Shown: positions 25,267 through 34,615, counted from the stretch's first letter. The stretch: DNA of 64,000 nt from Aldehydirespirator sp965219165 (GCA_965219165.1 CBDCMW010000002.1:744001-808000), one strand, 5' to 3'. Program-made: numbers and translations. Notes: generated by a model not told the origin, from the sequence alone.

Positions 25267-26092
25267 CTACAGGGTTGGCAGCAGTTCGTCGAATAGGGCG
25301 CTGAAGCGTTCGGAGGCCGCGGCTGCGGTCTCGATCACCTCTTGGTGCGACAGCGGTTGGTCGGAGATTCCTGCGGCCAGGTTGGTGCACAGCGAGATGC
25401 CCAGCACCTGGGCGCCCATGTGTCGGGCTGCGGTGGCCTCGGGCGCGGTGGACATGCCCACCATCGATCCGCCCAGGGCCTTGGCCATGCGGATCTCGGC
25501 GGGGGTCTCGAACATCGGGCCGTGGAACCAGAAGTACACGCCCTCTCGCAGCTCCTGCCCGAGCCGGGCCGCCGCCGCGTGGGCCTTGCGGCGCAGCTCG
25601 GGCGTGTACACGTCGGTCATGTCGGTGAATCGGGGGCCTAGGCGCTCGTCGTTGGGGCCGGCCAGGACGCTGATCCCGGCCAGGTTCACATGGTCGGTGA
25701 TCACCGCCAGGTCGCCGGCGGCCATGCCGTCGCCGCAGGCAGCCGGCCGCGTTGGTGAGCACCACCACCCGGCATCCGGCTGTGACCGCGGTGCGGACCG
25801 CGAACGTGATGGCCTCGGGGTCGTGGCCCTCGTAGGCGTGGGCCCGTCCCGACAGCAGCAGCACCCGGTTGTCGCCCATCTGCGTCGAGTAGGCGGTGCC
25901 GGCGTGCCCCACCGCGGTCGGGATCGGGAACCCCGGCAGATCCCGGTACGACACCGCCACCTTGTCACCCATCCGGTCGGGGTAGCCGCCCAGTCCCGAC
26001 CCCAGCACCACAACCACGTCGTGGCGCTCGCATCCGGTCCGCTCGGCCAGCACCCCAGCCGTCCGCTGCAGCCGCTCACGCAGATCGCTCAT
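25267..26092 (-). pseudogene. Purine nucleoside phosphorylase (trimeric PNP/MTAP-like), frameshifted
   Basis: Two overlapping frames together encode a full-length protein of about 275 residues. N-terminal part: VVVVLGSGLGG, LLLSGRAHAYEGHDP, VVVLTNAAG. C-terminal part: AAGDLAVITDHVNLAG, GPMFETPAEIRMAKALGG, MSTAPEATAARHMGA and SLCTNLAAGI. These cover the phosphate, ribose and base sites of trimeric purine nucleoside phosphorylases. The frame changes at about 25733-25740, between LTNAAG and GDGMAAGD, consistent with one extra base. Either the gene is broken or this is a sequencing error; both halves remain well conserved, which favours a recent event or an error. RBS-bearing start at 26092. It would release bases for the nearby deaminases. 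Confidence 0.85.
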
Positions 26093-26510
26093 CCGTCCCT
26101 CCTCCGCTCACCTGAGCGCTTTGGCCAGCGAAGGTCTAGGCCGTCACGGGCAATGACCCATACGTACGGACCGCGCTTGGCGGACCGCTGAAGGATTCGG
26201 TTGAAGTTGGATTCGAGTCGACTTACGAGTTCAGTGCCTGTGACGTTGGCGTTGTTGAACGCGAACACTCGTAGTGTCGTTTCGGCCAGCACGTCATGGT
26301 GGTCGCGGATGATCGAAGGATCCTTTGTCAGCACGACCCAACCTTCTTGGTCGGCTCTCTTGATCCACTCGGGATCAGCGATTCGCTGGTCGGCGCCGTC
26401 CGGGTACACATCCGCCATCGGTAGCACTTCGTAGCCCCGGGACGGATCGCTTCGGCAACCAGACGACGGCCAAGTCCTCGGTCAAGGAAGAAGACTGGCG
26501 GCGGTGTGTC
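26089..26510 (-). pseudogene. DUF5615 PIN-like toxin, frameshifted
   Basis: The N-terminal part VFFLDRGLGRRLVAEAIRPG and the C-terminal part YEVLPMADVYPDG...DPEWIKRADQEGWVVLTKD lie in two frames. The change occurs in the run at about 26435-26440; one additional G would restore IRPGGYEVLPMADVY. This is the mut7-C/PIN-like DUF5615 domain, a putative RNase toxin normally paired with a DUF433 antitoxin, which is the next gene upstream here (26509). The N-terminal frame overlaps the antitoxin stop and has no ATG or GTG close by. As it stands the toxin cannot be made in one piece without frameshifting. Confidence 0.75.
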
Positions 26511-27156
26511 AGGCCGCGGCCTTCGTCGGCCAGATGGCACGGAGGGCTTCCCTAATGTCTTCGGCGGGCGTCTCGTAGTCGGCCGCGATGGACTCGATGG
26601 ACTCGCCCGCAGCCTCACGGGATTGGACGGCCGACAGCGGCGCGCCCCCATCCATGAACAGGGCATCGCCTCCTGCGACGCCCGGTACCACTCGCAACAG
26701 ACGGCGCTCGGTGACCGGAAGAATGAGCTCTGTAGCCCATTCGTCGCCGAACGTAATGCGGGTCAGGTACTCGTCGATGACCTCGTGAAAGACGCGCTGA
26801 CCCGTCTGTACCACCGTTAGCAGCCTGAGTTGTCTGTCGTGGTGCTTCTGCGCGTAGTCATACAGCAGGTTCGCGCCGTCGCTGTACAACTGGCGGGACG
26901 CGAGGGCATGTTGGAGTTCGCCCTGGCTGGCGAGGACCTCAAGCGCCTTGCGGATTCGCTGCATCGGCAGACCCGTGTTGCGAAATGCCTGGACGACAGT
27001 TGCCTCGACTAGTCCGACGAAGGGGATCGACTGCGAATCGGACGAAACACCGTTCAGCGAGGTAATGACGGGTCCTTGTGTGACGGGTGGGCGGTCCTTG
27101 AAGGTTCTCTTGTAGCCGTGCGACCAAGTGCGCAGAGTCGATGGGCTCATGCCCAC
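26509..27156 (-). CDS. DUF433-type antitoxin with helix-turn-helix N-terminus
   Basis: 215 residues from the GTG at 27156. The N-terminal SPSTLRTWSHGY is a MerR/HTH-like DNA-binding segment and the C-terminal QSREAAGESIESIAADYETP.EDIREAL is the DUF433 domain. The family represses and neutralises a DUF5615 or PIN-like toxin encoded immediately downstream. The protein frame stays open and family-like upstream of the GTG (LYTVSAAARLVGMSPST), and a GGAGG at about 27217 is followed by no standard start codon in that frame. The true start may be a rare codon or have been lost, so the annotated start is a minimum. Confidence 0.8.
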   Translation of the reverse strand: MGMSPSTLRTWSHGYKRTFKDRPPVTQGPVITSLNGVSSDSQSIPFVGLVEATVVQAFRNTGLPMQRIRKALEVLASQGELQHALASRQLYSDGANLLYDYAQKHHDRQLRLLTVVQTGQRVFHEVIDEYLTRITFGDEWATELILPVTERRLLRVVPGVAGGDALFMDGGAPLSAVQSREAAGESIESIAADYETPAEDIREALRAIWPTKAAA

Positions 27157-27317
27157 TAGACGTGCCGCTGCTGAGACTGTGTAGAGCCGTCGGGTGAATC
27201 GGTAGTCCTCGATGACGTTCCTCCGTCGTGAATGGCCGGGTTCCTCGGGTCAACCATGGTAGCTGTGACCACTCTCACCATAGAGTTCTGGATCGACCGG
27301 TGGACCGACCCTCAGGA

Positions 27318-28193
27318 TCACCAGGTGGGGCGGGTCAGGACCCCGCCGTCCACGACCAGGTCGGCGCCCGTGATCCAGCGGGCCAGGTCGGAGCACAGGA
27401 ACACGCAGGTGTCGCCCACATCCTCGGGGGTGCCGAGCCTGCCCAGTGGCGCGGCCGCGTGCCATCGGGCGACGCCCTCGGGCCAGTCGTCGGCCAGGCC
27501 GGGGCGGTCGATCAGGCCGGGTGACACGCTGTTGACCCTGATGCCGTGGGGCCCGTAGGCGCCGGCCGCGGCCCGGGCGTGCATCAGCAGGCCGGCTTTG
27601 GCCGTGGCGTAGTGGCCGTGGAAGTCGGTGGGCTGGCGTCCCTCGATGGACGCGATGTGGACGATCGACCCGCCCGTGCCCTGCGCCCGCATCGCCTCGG
27701 CCGCCACCCTGGTCAGCCGGTGGACGGCGGTGAGGTCGGTGTCGATCATCTCGGTCCACTCGTCGTCGCTCATCTCGGTGAAGTGGACGGCGGACCCGAT
27801 GCCGGCGTTGTTGACCAGTCCGTCGATGCGCCCGCAGGCGTCGAGCGCGGCCCGCACCACCTGCTGGGCCGCGCCGGGGTCGGTGAGGTCGGCGGTCACG
27901 GTGGCCACCGGTTCGCCGCCGGCGGCTGCCAGGTGCTCGACCGGCGACGAGCGGGTGTGGGCCACCACTGTCGCCCCCGCGGCCATCAGGCGCCGTGCGA
28001 TCCCGCCGCCGATGCCGCCGCCCGCGCCGGTGACCACGACCACCTGCCCGTCGAGGCGGATCATCTGGTGCGGTGGCCGCAGCCCGCTCACGAAGCGTCT
28101 CCCCGCGAAGTGGCGGAATCGGCCTCGCGGGTGCGGTTGCGAGGTGTTTGCGATCAAGCGGATCAGCTCAGCCGGTGGCGGTAGCCCGTTCAT
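27318..28193 (-). CDS. Short-chain dehydrogenase/reductase (FabG-like)
   Basis: 291 residues from the ATG at 28193. The classical SDR begins at residue 44: VVVVTGAGGGIGGGIA (cofactor), LVNNAGIGS, the catalytic Ser in HIASIEG, YATAK (Tyr-x3-Lys) and the C-terminal SDLARWITGADLVVDGG. The start was chosen because its ATG overlaps the stop of the cupin gene (ATGA) and CGGAG lies eight bases upstream. A second ATG at 28064 gives the conventional 248-residue enzyme but has no ribosome site. The 43-residue extension is unrecognised. Last gene of an overlapping amidohydrolase, short ORF, cupin and SDR operon. Confidence 0.9.
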   Translation of the reverse strand: MNGLPPPAELIRLIANTSQPHPRGRFRHFAGRRFVSGLRPPHQMIRLDGQVVVVTGAGGGIGGGIARRLMAAGATVVAHTRSSPVEHLAAAGGEPVATVTADLTDPGAAQQVVRAALDACGRIDGLVNNAGIGSAVHFTEMSDDEWTEMIDTDLTAVHRLTRVAAEAMRAQGTGGSIVHIASIEGRQPTDFHGHYATAKAGLLMHARAAAGAYGPHGIRVNSVSPGLIDRPGLADDWPEGVARWHAAAPLGRLGTPEDVGDTCVFLCSDLARWITGADLVVDGGVLTRPTW

Positions 28194-28642
28194 GGCGTGC
28201 TCCGGGTGAAGCGGGCGATGTCGGCGGCTGCCTGGGGGTAGGCCGCGGTCAGCTCGTCGGCATCGCCCAGTTCGAAGCTGTCGGCGTCGTACGGGGGTGC
28301 CAGGGTGGCGCCGGTCAGCGACCAGTCGCCGGTGGTGCGAGCCGCCATCCATACTCCTGCCGGCACGGCCACTATCGGGCGCTGCCCGCGGACCAGATCG
28401 TCGCCCAGCACGGGCCGGCGGACCGCACCGCCCGGTTCCAGCAGCAGCATCTCCACGGGCGCGCCCGCGTAGTGGTGCCACAGCTCCGGCCCGGCCAGCC
28501 GGTGGAGGGCCGAGAAGTCACCCGGTCTCATCAGGTAGTAGATGGCTGACGACTGCTCGTCGCGCCAGGTCAGCGTCCACATCCCGCCTTCGGGCTCCAA
28601 CTGCTCCAGCCCCAGCAGCGCGGCCACCTCGTCGGCGTTCAT
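28190..28642 (-). CDS. Cupin (DUF985/cupin_5) family protein
   Basis: 150 residues. WTLTWRDEQSSAIYYLMRPGDFSALHRL, read as two strands, plus WHHYAGAPVEMLLLEP and VPAGVWMAARTTGDWSLTGATLAP match the DUF985 cupin barrel, which is often annotated as a sugar- or small-molecule-binding protein; the function is unsettled. GGAG lies ten bases before the ATG. Both ends overlap neighbours by ATGA: the short ORF upstream and the SDR downstream. Confidence 0.88.
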   Translation of the reverse strand: MNADEVAALLGLEQLEPEGGMWTLTWRDEQSSAIYYLMRPGDFSALHRLAGPELWHHYAGAPVEMLLLEPGGAVRRPVLGDDLVRGQRPIVAVPAGVWMAARTTGDWSLTGATLAPPYDADSFELGDADELTAAYPQAAADIARFTRSTP

Positions 28643-28740
28643 CGCACCGCTCCGGGAGCGCTGACCGGGATCGGGTCAGTCCCTGTCGCCACCCCGGTGC
28701 CGTTGGTTGTTGGTCGCTCAAGCGGGGTGCTGCTGGTCAT
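28639..28740 (-). CDS. 33-residue coupled ORF between amidohydrolase and cupin
   Basis: The ATG at 28740 overlaps the TGA of the amidohydrolase and the TGA at 28639-28641 overlaps the ATG of the cupin, giving an uninterrupted chain of ATGA junctions. The peptide starts MTSSTPLERPTTNG and has no recognisable family. It mirrors the 61-codon bridging ORF at 4303. It may exist mainly to couple translation. Confidence 0.35.
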   Translation of the reverse strand: MTSSTPLERPTTNGTGVATGTDPIPVSAPGAVR

Positions 28741-30173
28741 TGGGCCAGCCTTCGGGCTCGGGTCTCGGCTTCGGCTACCGCCTCGGCCATGTCGAGGGTC
28801 AGCACCCGGCCGTGTTCCACCACTTTGCGTCCGGCCACCCACACTGCGCTGATGGCGCCCGGCGAGCCCGACCACACGATCCGCGACAGCGGGTCGTCCT
28901 CCTCGGTGATCACGGGGTGCAGAGCCGGCTCGCCCGCCGACAGCGCCACCATGTCGGCCCAGCATCCCGGCGCCAGCCGTCCCAGGTCCGCGCCCCGCCC
29001 GATGGCCTCGGCCGCTCCCGCGGTGGTCATTCGCAGCGCCTCGGCCGGCCCGAGGGTCTGGGCGTCGCCGGATCGGATCCGGGCTGTGCGGATGGCGGTG
29101 CGCATCTCCTCGAACAGGTCGAGGCGATGGTGCGACGCGGGTCCGTCGGTGCCGATGGCCAGGCGCAGCCCGGCCGCCTGCAGTTCGGTCACCGGGGCCA
29201 CCCCGGAGGCGTGCTTGGCATTGGAGCACGGGCAGTGCACCACCGCGGTGTCGTTGCGGCCCAGCACTTCGATGTCGTCGGATGTCAGCCACACGCCGTG
29301 GGCTGCGATCACCTCGCCGTCGAGCAGTCCCAGCGACTCCAGATACGCCGGTGCCGCCAGCCCGCCGGACCGTTCCCGCACCGCGGCGTCCTCCCATTGC
29401 TGTTCGGCCAGATGGATGTGTACGGCCATGCCGGTGTCGGCCGCGTAGGAGGCGATGGTGCTCAGGCACTCCTGCGACACCGAGTACGCCGCGTGGGCCC
29501 CGAACCCCACGTCGATCAGGTCGTTGCTAGCCCAGCGGTCGCGGGTGGCCACCATCTCGTCGAGCTGTTCCGGCCAGGGTCCGGCCCCGGTGAAGGCCGG
29601 ATCCTCGATGACGCCCGGGGTCACCAGGCAGCGCATCCCGGCATCGGTGGCGCCCTCGGCGAGGGCCTGGCCGCTGAAGTACATCTCCACCGATGCGGTG
29701 ATGCCGTTGGTCAGGAGCTCCGCGGCCCCGAGCCGCATCCCTGCCCGCACGTCGCCACCGGTGAGCTTCGACTCCCGGGGCCACATCACCTCGTGCAGCC
29801 ACCGGTCGACGGGCAGTCCTTCGCCGGCGCCCCGCAGCAGCACCATCGGAGTGTGGCAGTGGGCGTTGATGAGGCTGGGCATCAAGATCCCGCCGATCCG
29901 ATGCACTGTGACACCGGCCGCTCCGCCATCGGGCTGGCGGGGTGACGGCGCGGCGTCGGGCTGGCGGGGTTCGGGAGCGGCGTCGGGCTGGCGGGGTTCG
30001 GGCGGCCATCATGCGGCGTCGGGCTGGCGGGGTTCGGGAGCGTCCGCGGCCGGGCCGCACCAGACGATCCGCCCGTCGTCCCCCACGTCCACTGCACCCT
30101 CTCGAATCGGTGCGGGGACGCGCCCGACCGGCCCGTCCATGGTGACGAGCACGTCGCACAGATACCGGTCCAT
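28737..30173 (-). pseudogene. COG0402 amidohydrolase interrupted by an in-frame TGA inside a repeat
   Basis: One continuous frame of 479 codons with a single TGA at 30009-30011. Before the stop: MDRYLCDVLVTMDGPVG and DGRIVWCGPA (N-terminal beta domain). After it: GGILMPSLINAHCHTP (HxH), HIHLAEQ, VIAAHGVWLTSDDIEVLG, HCPCSNAKHASG and LAIGTDGPASHH. The stop lies among PEPRQPDAA repeats inserted where the beta domain meets the barrel. Translation could restart at GTG 29906, giving a 389-residue protein without the N-terminal domain, or the gene may be dead or read through. The family deaminates purine or pterin-like rings. First gene of the cupin/SDR operon, divergent from mtnA. Confidence 0.8.
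29925..30041. repeat. 27-bp minisatellite encoding PEPRQPDAA in the amidohydrolase gene
   Basis: About four copies of a GGCGTCGGGCTGGCGGGGTT-type unit (plus strand), two of them identical. A nine-base insert after the first copy (minus-strand order) contains the TGA that interrupts the gene. Confidence 0.85.
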
Positions 30174-30220
30174 CGACGCACACCCTAGAGAGGCACAACG
30201 ACCCGGGGCGACGCCTGCTC

Positions 30221-30270
30221 GTTCTGTGTAGAGAAACCCGTCATATAGGTGCATTTTCCGTGTACAGAAC
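30221..30270. promoter_or_regulatory. Imperfect inverted repeat between mtnA and the divergent amidohydrolase
   Basis: GTTCTGTGTAGAGAAA (30221-30236) and TTTCCGTGTACAGAAC (30255-30270) are inverted with 12 of 16 positions pairing. They enclose CATATAGG, which could be a -10 element. The site is central in a 169-bp divergent gap, so it may bind a regulator of both directions. Confidence 0.35.
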
Positions 30271-30342
30271 CCGGGAAGCGCCGAACGCCCCTTGTCACAC
30301 GCTGCGGTTGGCCTTCAGCGCCCCGACTAGCCTCGATAGACC

Positions 30343-31362
<1,020 letters not shown>

Positions 31363-31566
31363 CCCTCTCATGTCCACGTGGCAGATTGATGGAGGTGAGA
31401 TTGTTCTCGAGCTTCGATCCAGGTCCGCCCTTCCCGCGGCGGTCTTGGATCCATCGGCGAACTCATGGAGCGCCTCGGGGCATTGGCTGAGTCCCTGAGC
31501 AAGATCCGAGGGACTACAGGCGAATCAAGATGTACCGCGAGGAATTCGAGAGGCACCGCAGGGTCC
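31363..31566. other. Spacer between mtnA and the XRE gene with ORF scraps
   Basis: Holds only short, mutually out-of-frame stretches: MSTWQIDGGEIVLEL from 31370 (+), GELMERLGALAESLSKI near 31460 (+) and KMYREEFERHRRVLS ending at the TAG near 31575 (+). They look like remains of a small gene broken by frameshifts, perhaps a former partner of the adjacent XRE regulator, but I recognise no family. Confidence 0.3.
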
Positions 31567-31902
31567 TCAGCTAGCTCGGACGTCCTCCAATGGCTCGGCT
31601 GTCAGTTCGAGTTCCAATGCCCGGGCGAGGGCAACGACCGTCGACAGGGTCGGATTGGGGCTTTCCGCTGAGAACAGCCGCCGGATTACCTCGGGGCGAA
31701 GATCTGCCCGACGGGCAAGTTCCGCCTTGCTCAGGTTCAGGTTGCATCGACGCTGGTCTAGTGCGCGAATGATGGCATCGATCTGATCGATGTGACGCCT
31801 TGCTGCGATGTAGGAGCGGTCGTACTCCGGATCCTCTCGGCGGTTCTTGATGTGTCGCTCAGCCCCGGTTAGTTCGGACATAGGTTCACCATAGCGTGAC
31901 AT
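31567..31902 (-). CDS. XRE-family HTH regulator (HigA-like)
   Basis: 111 residues. The helix-turn-helix reads LNLSKAELARRADLRPEVIRRLF followed in the protein by NPTLSTVVALARALELEL, a typical XRE/Cro ending. The N-terminal half is charged (HIKNRREDPEYDRSYIAARR) as in antitoxins whose partner toxin gene lies next to them. No intact toxin gene is seen; sequence scraps at 31363-31566 could be its remains. Orphan antitoxin or regulator. Confidence 0.85.
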   Translation of the reverse strand: MSRYGEPMSELTGAERHIKNRREDPEYDRSYIAARRHIDQIDAIIRALDQRRCNLNLSKAELARRADLRPEVIRRLFSAESPNPTLSTVVALARALELELTAEPLEDVRAS

Positions 31903-31922
31903 AAGAGTTACGGCTTGGGCAG

Positions 31923-32069
31923 CTACCCGGTCACCAGCCCGGCGTTAGCGGAGCCCGCTGGAGTGGCTCCCTTAGTCCGCTGTGCGTCGTCCTCCGCGAG
32001 GCGCACTGCTTGCCACGCCATACCGCCCATCAGCGTCACAGCCATGAGAGCCGGGATGACCGTCCACAC
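31923..32069 (-). CDS. Small single-helix membrane peptide (paralogue of 33057-33161)
   Basis: 48 codons from GTG at 32069. It begins with the segment VWTVIPALMAVTLMGGMAW, a hydrophobic helix, followed by a polar tail with RLAEDDAQR. It matches the peptide at 33057 from its first codon (VxTVIPxLMAxTL then GxxWxxxRLxE), with no similarity upstream of the GTG in either copy, which supports both starts. Lies 20 bp upstream of the XRE gene and divergent from the LLM gene. Function unknown. Confidence 0.5.
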   Translation of the reverse strand: MWTVIPALMAVTLMGGMAWQAVRLAEDDAQRTKGATPAGSANAGLVTG

Positions 32070-32176
32070 CAGTCCGGCCCGAGTTTGTCGATCCAGGTCG
32101 TCAGCGCCGATATCCCCCGCTCAGCTGCAATTTCGGAGCACACTCGGAGAAGGACTAGCCCGTCAGGAGGATGGCC

Positions 32177-33043
32177 GTGAAATACGCGCTTCTTGACCTG
32201 CCGACCCGGGTGGACGCCGCGGTGGCCAACGCGGCCCGGGCGGAGGTCGCCGGACTCGACCGCTACATCGTGGCCCAGGTCGAGCGGGCCGACCCGATCG
32301 CCGTGCTGGCCGTAGTGGCCGACCGGGTGCCCCGCATCGAGCTGGCCACCGGCGTGATCGCCATCCAGTCGACGCTGCCCCAGCACCTCGCCCAGCAGGC
32401 CCGCACCGTCAACCAGATCAGCGGCGGCCGATTCACGCTCGGCATCGGGGTGTGCCACGCGCCGATCGTGACTGCGGCGTTCGGGCTCGAGTGGAGCCGG
32501 CCCTACAGCCACATGGTCCAGTACCTCGACGCCCTGCTCCCGCTGCTGGCCGACCAGGCCACCGATGTCAGCGGTGACCTGGTGTCGCACCGGACAGCCA
32601 TCAACGTGCCCGGTCCCGCTCCCCGGGTCGTGCTCGCTGCTATGGGGCCGAAGATGCTGGCGCTGGCCGCGGCGCGGACCGAGGGCACGATCCTGGCATG
32701 GACCGGGCCCCGCACGATCGAGGAGCATGTGCGTCCGGCTGTCGGCGACGCGCTGGTCTCGGCCGCCGTGTGGGTGTGCGTGACCGATGATCCCGACGGC
32801 GCCAGGGCCCGCATCGGCGAGCAGTTGGCCGGCTACCGGACGCTGCCCTCGTATCAGGCCACGACCGAGCGGGAGAACGTAACCGACATGATGGACCTCC
32901 TCGCCATCGGGAGTGCGGTCGAGGTCCGGGCCGAGCTTGCCCGCTACGCCGCTGCATCCGCGGACGAGGTTGCCATCATTCTCCAGGGGACGTCCGCGGA
33001 GCGAGAGGCCGGTTGGGCGATGATCGAGGAGGGCTTGGACTGA
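32177..33043 (+). CDS. LLM-class flavin-dependent oxidoreductase
   Basis: 288 residues. The GTG at 32177 was chosen because AGGAGG (32165-32170) lies six bases upstream; the ATG at 32171 directly abuts that ribosome site. Barrel motifs: RIELATGVIAIQSTLPQHLAQQA, read in two parts, ISGGRFTLGIGVCHAPIV and PVLLAAMGPKMLALAA-like (here PRVVLAAMGPKMLALAA). Typical of F420-dependent actinobacterial oxidoreductases; substrate unknown. It is flanked by two small paralogous membrane peptides on the opposite strand. Confidence 0.88.
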   Translation: MKYALLDLPTRVDAAVANAARAEVAGLDRYIVAQVERADPIAVLAVVADRVPRIELATGVIAIQSTLPQHLAQQARTVNQISGGRFTLGIGVCHAPIVTAAFGLEWSRPYSHMVQYLDALLPLLADQATDVSGDLVSHRTAINVPGPAPRVVLAAMGPKMLALAAARTEGTILAWTGPRTIEEHVRPAVGDALVSAAVWVCVTDDPDGARARIGEQLAGYRTLPSYQATTERENVTDMMDLLAIGSAVEVRAELARYAAASADEVAIILQGTSAEREAGWAMIEEGLD

Positions 33044-33056
33044 GGCCCGGTCCCGG

Positions 33057-33161
33057 TCAGCCGTCGGCATGCCGCCGGGCGTACTCCTCTAGGCGCATCC
33101 CTCGCCACCACAGCCCAGCGGCCAGCGTCAGCGCCATCAGCGTCGGGATCACCGTCCTCAC
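33057..33161 (-). CDS. Small single-helix membrane peptide (paralogue of 31923-32069)
   Basis: 34 codons from GTG at 33161: VRTVIPTLMALTLAAGLWW then a basic/acidic tail MRLEEYARRHADG. About half of 31 aligned positions equal the peptide at 31923. GGAAGG directly precedes the GTG, so the second GTG at 33152 may be the used start. Located 53 bp downstream of the lipoprotein gene on the same strand. Confidence 0.5.
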   Translation of the reverse strand: MRTVIPTLMALTLAAGLWWRGMRLEEYARRHADG

Positions 33162-33214
33162 CCTTCCGAAGGGCCGCAGTGAGCGTGAGGGTCTCCGTCG
33201 GCGGTTGAGCGTTG

Positions 33215-34615
33215 TCAGTCGGACTCGGCGGTGAGGGGCTTGGGCGGGTAGTAGACCCCGTCGTAGAGGGTGCGCTGGCCCAGGGGCTCGGACAGCTCGA
33301 TGGTCACAGGGGTGGACGGGTTGCCCGGGCACGTGGCCATGCCCGCGATGGGGATGACGGCGAAGGCCACCAGCACCGCATCGTCGGTCTCGATCACCTG
33401 TGGTCCCTTGAGCGCGTCGCCCATCTCGCGACTGTTGGCGCAGCCTTGTTCGGTTACCAGCAGGTTGATGACGGTGTCGGCCGGGTCCGGCAGTGAGTCG
33501 GGGTCGAGGCGCACCTCGACCCGGGCCAGTCCGGGGGGCATCGCGACCACCGGTTCGCAGGGGCGCCCGGAGGCCTCGCCTGCGAATATCCACCTGTCGC
33601 CCCGGCGCTCGACCGCGGCGGTGCCGAAGCCGCCCGACGACAGGGCCGCGAACACCGCGAGGTCGTCGTCGATGTTGATCACGACCCATCTTCCCCGGGG
33701 CAGGGGCTCACCGCCCGGCGTGTCCAGCTCGGCCCGCAGCACTTCCACCGCCGGATGCTCGACGTCGTTGATCGACGGCGGGTCGATGAACTGCGAGTAG
33801 CGCACCGCGGGTGTGCCCGCACACGACACGAGGGGATCCTCCACATCGAGGTCCGGTATCACCTTCAGCGGCCCTGGGGGCGGTTGGGGGGTGATGGTGA
33901 GTTCGATGCACACCGCCGTCCGGTCCGGCAGCAGCTCGCCGAGTTCCTCGAGGGCGCCCTCCGGCGGGTTGACCAGGTACAGGGTGACGCGCTGGCGGTG
34001 GATGTCATATCCCGTGGCGTCCAGACCGAAGTCCCTCGGGAAGATGGACCGGCTCATCTGGTCGCGGATGGCTTCGACCTCGGCCTGGCTGAACCGGACC
34101 TGCACCACGTCGATCGCCACGCCGCGCTCGCCCAGCGGCCGGTCGTCGGTGAGTGGCGGCCCCCCGCCGTCGGGATCGTCGTCGGGCGAGGGGCGGCGCG
34201 CCAGGATCGCGGCGCGGTGGGGCTCGGGGTCGTCGGTGAACCCCATCATGAGCACCCCGCCATTGTCCCGGTCGATCCACTGCCCGGCGTAGGTGTCTGG
34301 ATGCTCCCGCCCGTAGGCGGACAGCGCACGTTTGATGACCAGGTCGGGGTTGCGGCGACCGCTGAGCGTGCCCTCGAAGCTTGACGCCAGCTTCGGGACG
34401 TCGTCGCAGTGGGCCAGCCCGCCGGGACCGGTGGGTATCGCCTGCGTTGTCGGCGGCGGCTCGTCACCGGCCGCGGGAGCTGTGCTCAAGGGCGGCGCCG
34501 ACTCCTTGGGCGGCACCCCGTCGTCCCCGACCACCACCACGCCCTCGGTGCCCTGCCCGTCGCCGCACCCGACAGCCAGCAGCACCACAGCCGCAAGCAC
34601 CACCGTCGTCCTCAT
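33215..34615 (-). CDS. Putative lipoprotein of unknown function
   Basis: 466 residues. A lipoprotein signal MRTTVVLAAVVLLAVGCGDG (lipobox LAVGC) is followed by a Pro-rich linker (~25-65), then a globular region without a family I can name. Two related sections contain strands of the type VAIDVVQVRFSQAEVEAIRD and GLARVEVRLDPDSLPDPADT, and two Cys pairs probably form disulfides outside the cell. Anchored on the outer face of the membrane; role unknown. Confidence 0.8.
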   Translation of the reverse strand: MRTTVVLAAVVLLAVGCGDGQGTEGVVVVGDDGVPPKESAPPLSTAPAAGDEPPPTTQAIPTGPGGLAHCDDVPKLASSFEGTLSGRRNPDLVIKRALSAYGREHPDTYAGQWIDRDNGGVLMMGFTDDPEPHRAAILARRPSPDDDPDGGGPPLTDDRPLGERGVAIDVVQVRFSQAEVEAIRDQMSRSIFPRDFGLDATGYDIHRQRVTLYLVNPPEGALEELGELLPDRTAVCIELTITPQPPPGPLKVIPDLDVEDPLVSCAGTPAVRYSQFIDPPSINDVEHPAVEVLRAELDTPGGEPLPRGRWVVINIDDDLAVFAALSSGGFGTAAVERRGDRWIFAGEASGRPCEPVVAMPPGLARVEVRLDPDSLPDPADTVINLLVTEQGCANSREMGDALKGPQVIETDDAVLVAFAVIPIAGMATCPGNPSTPVTIELSEPLGQRTLYDGVYYPPKPLTAESD

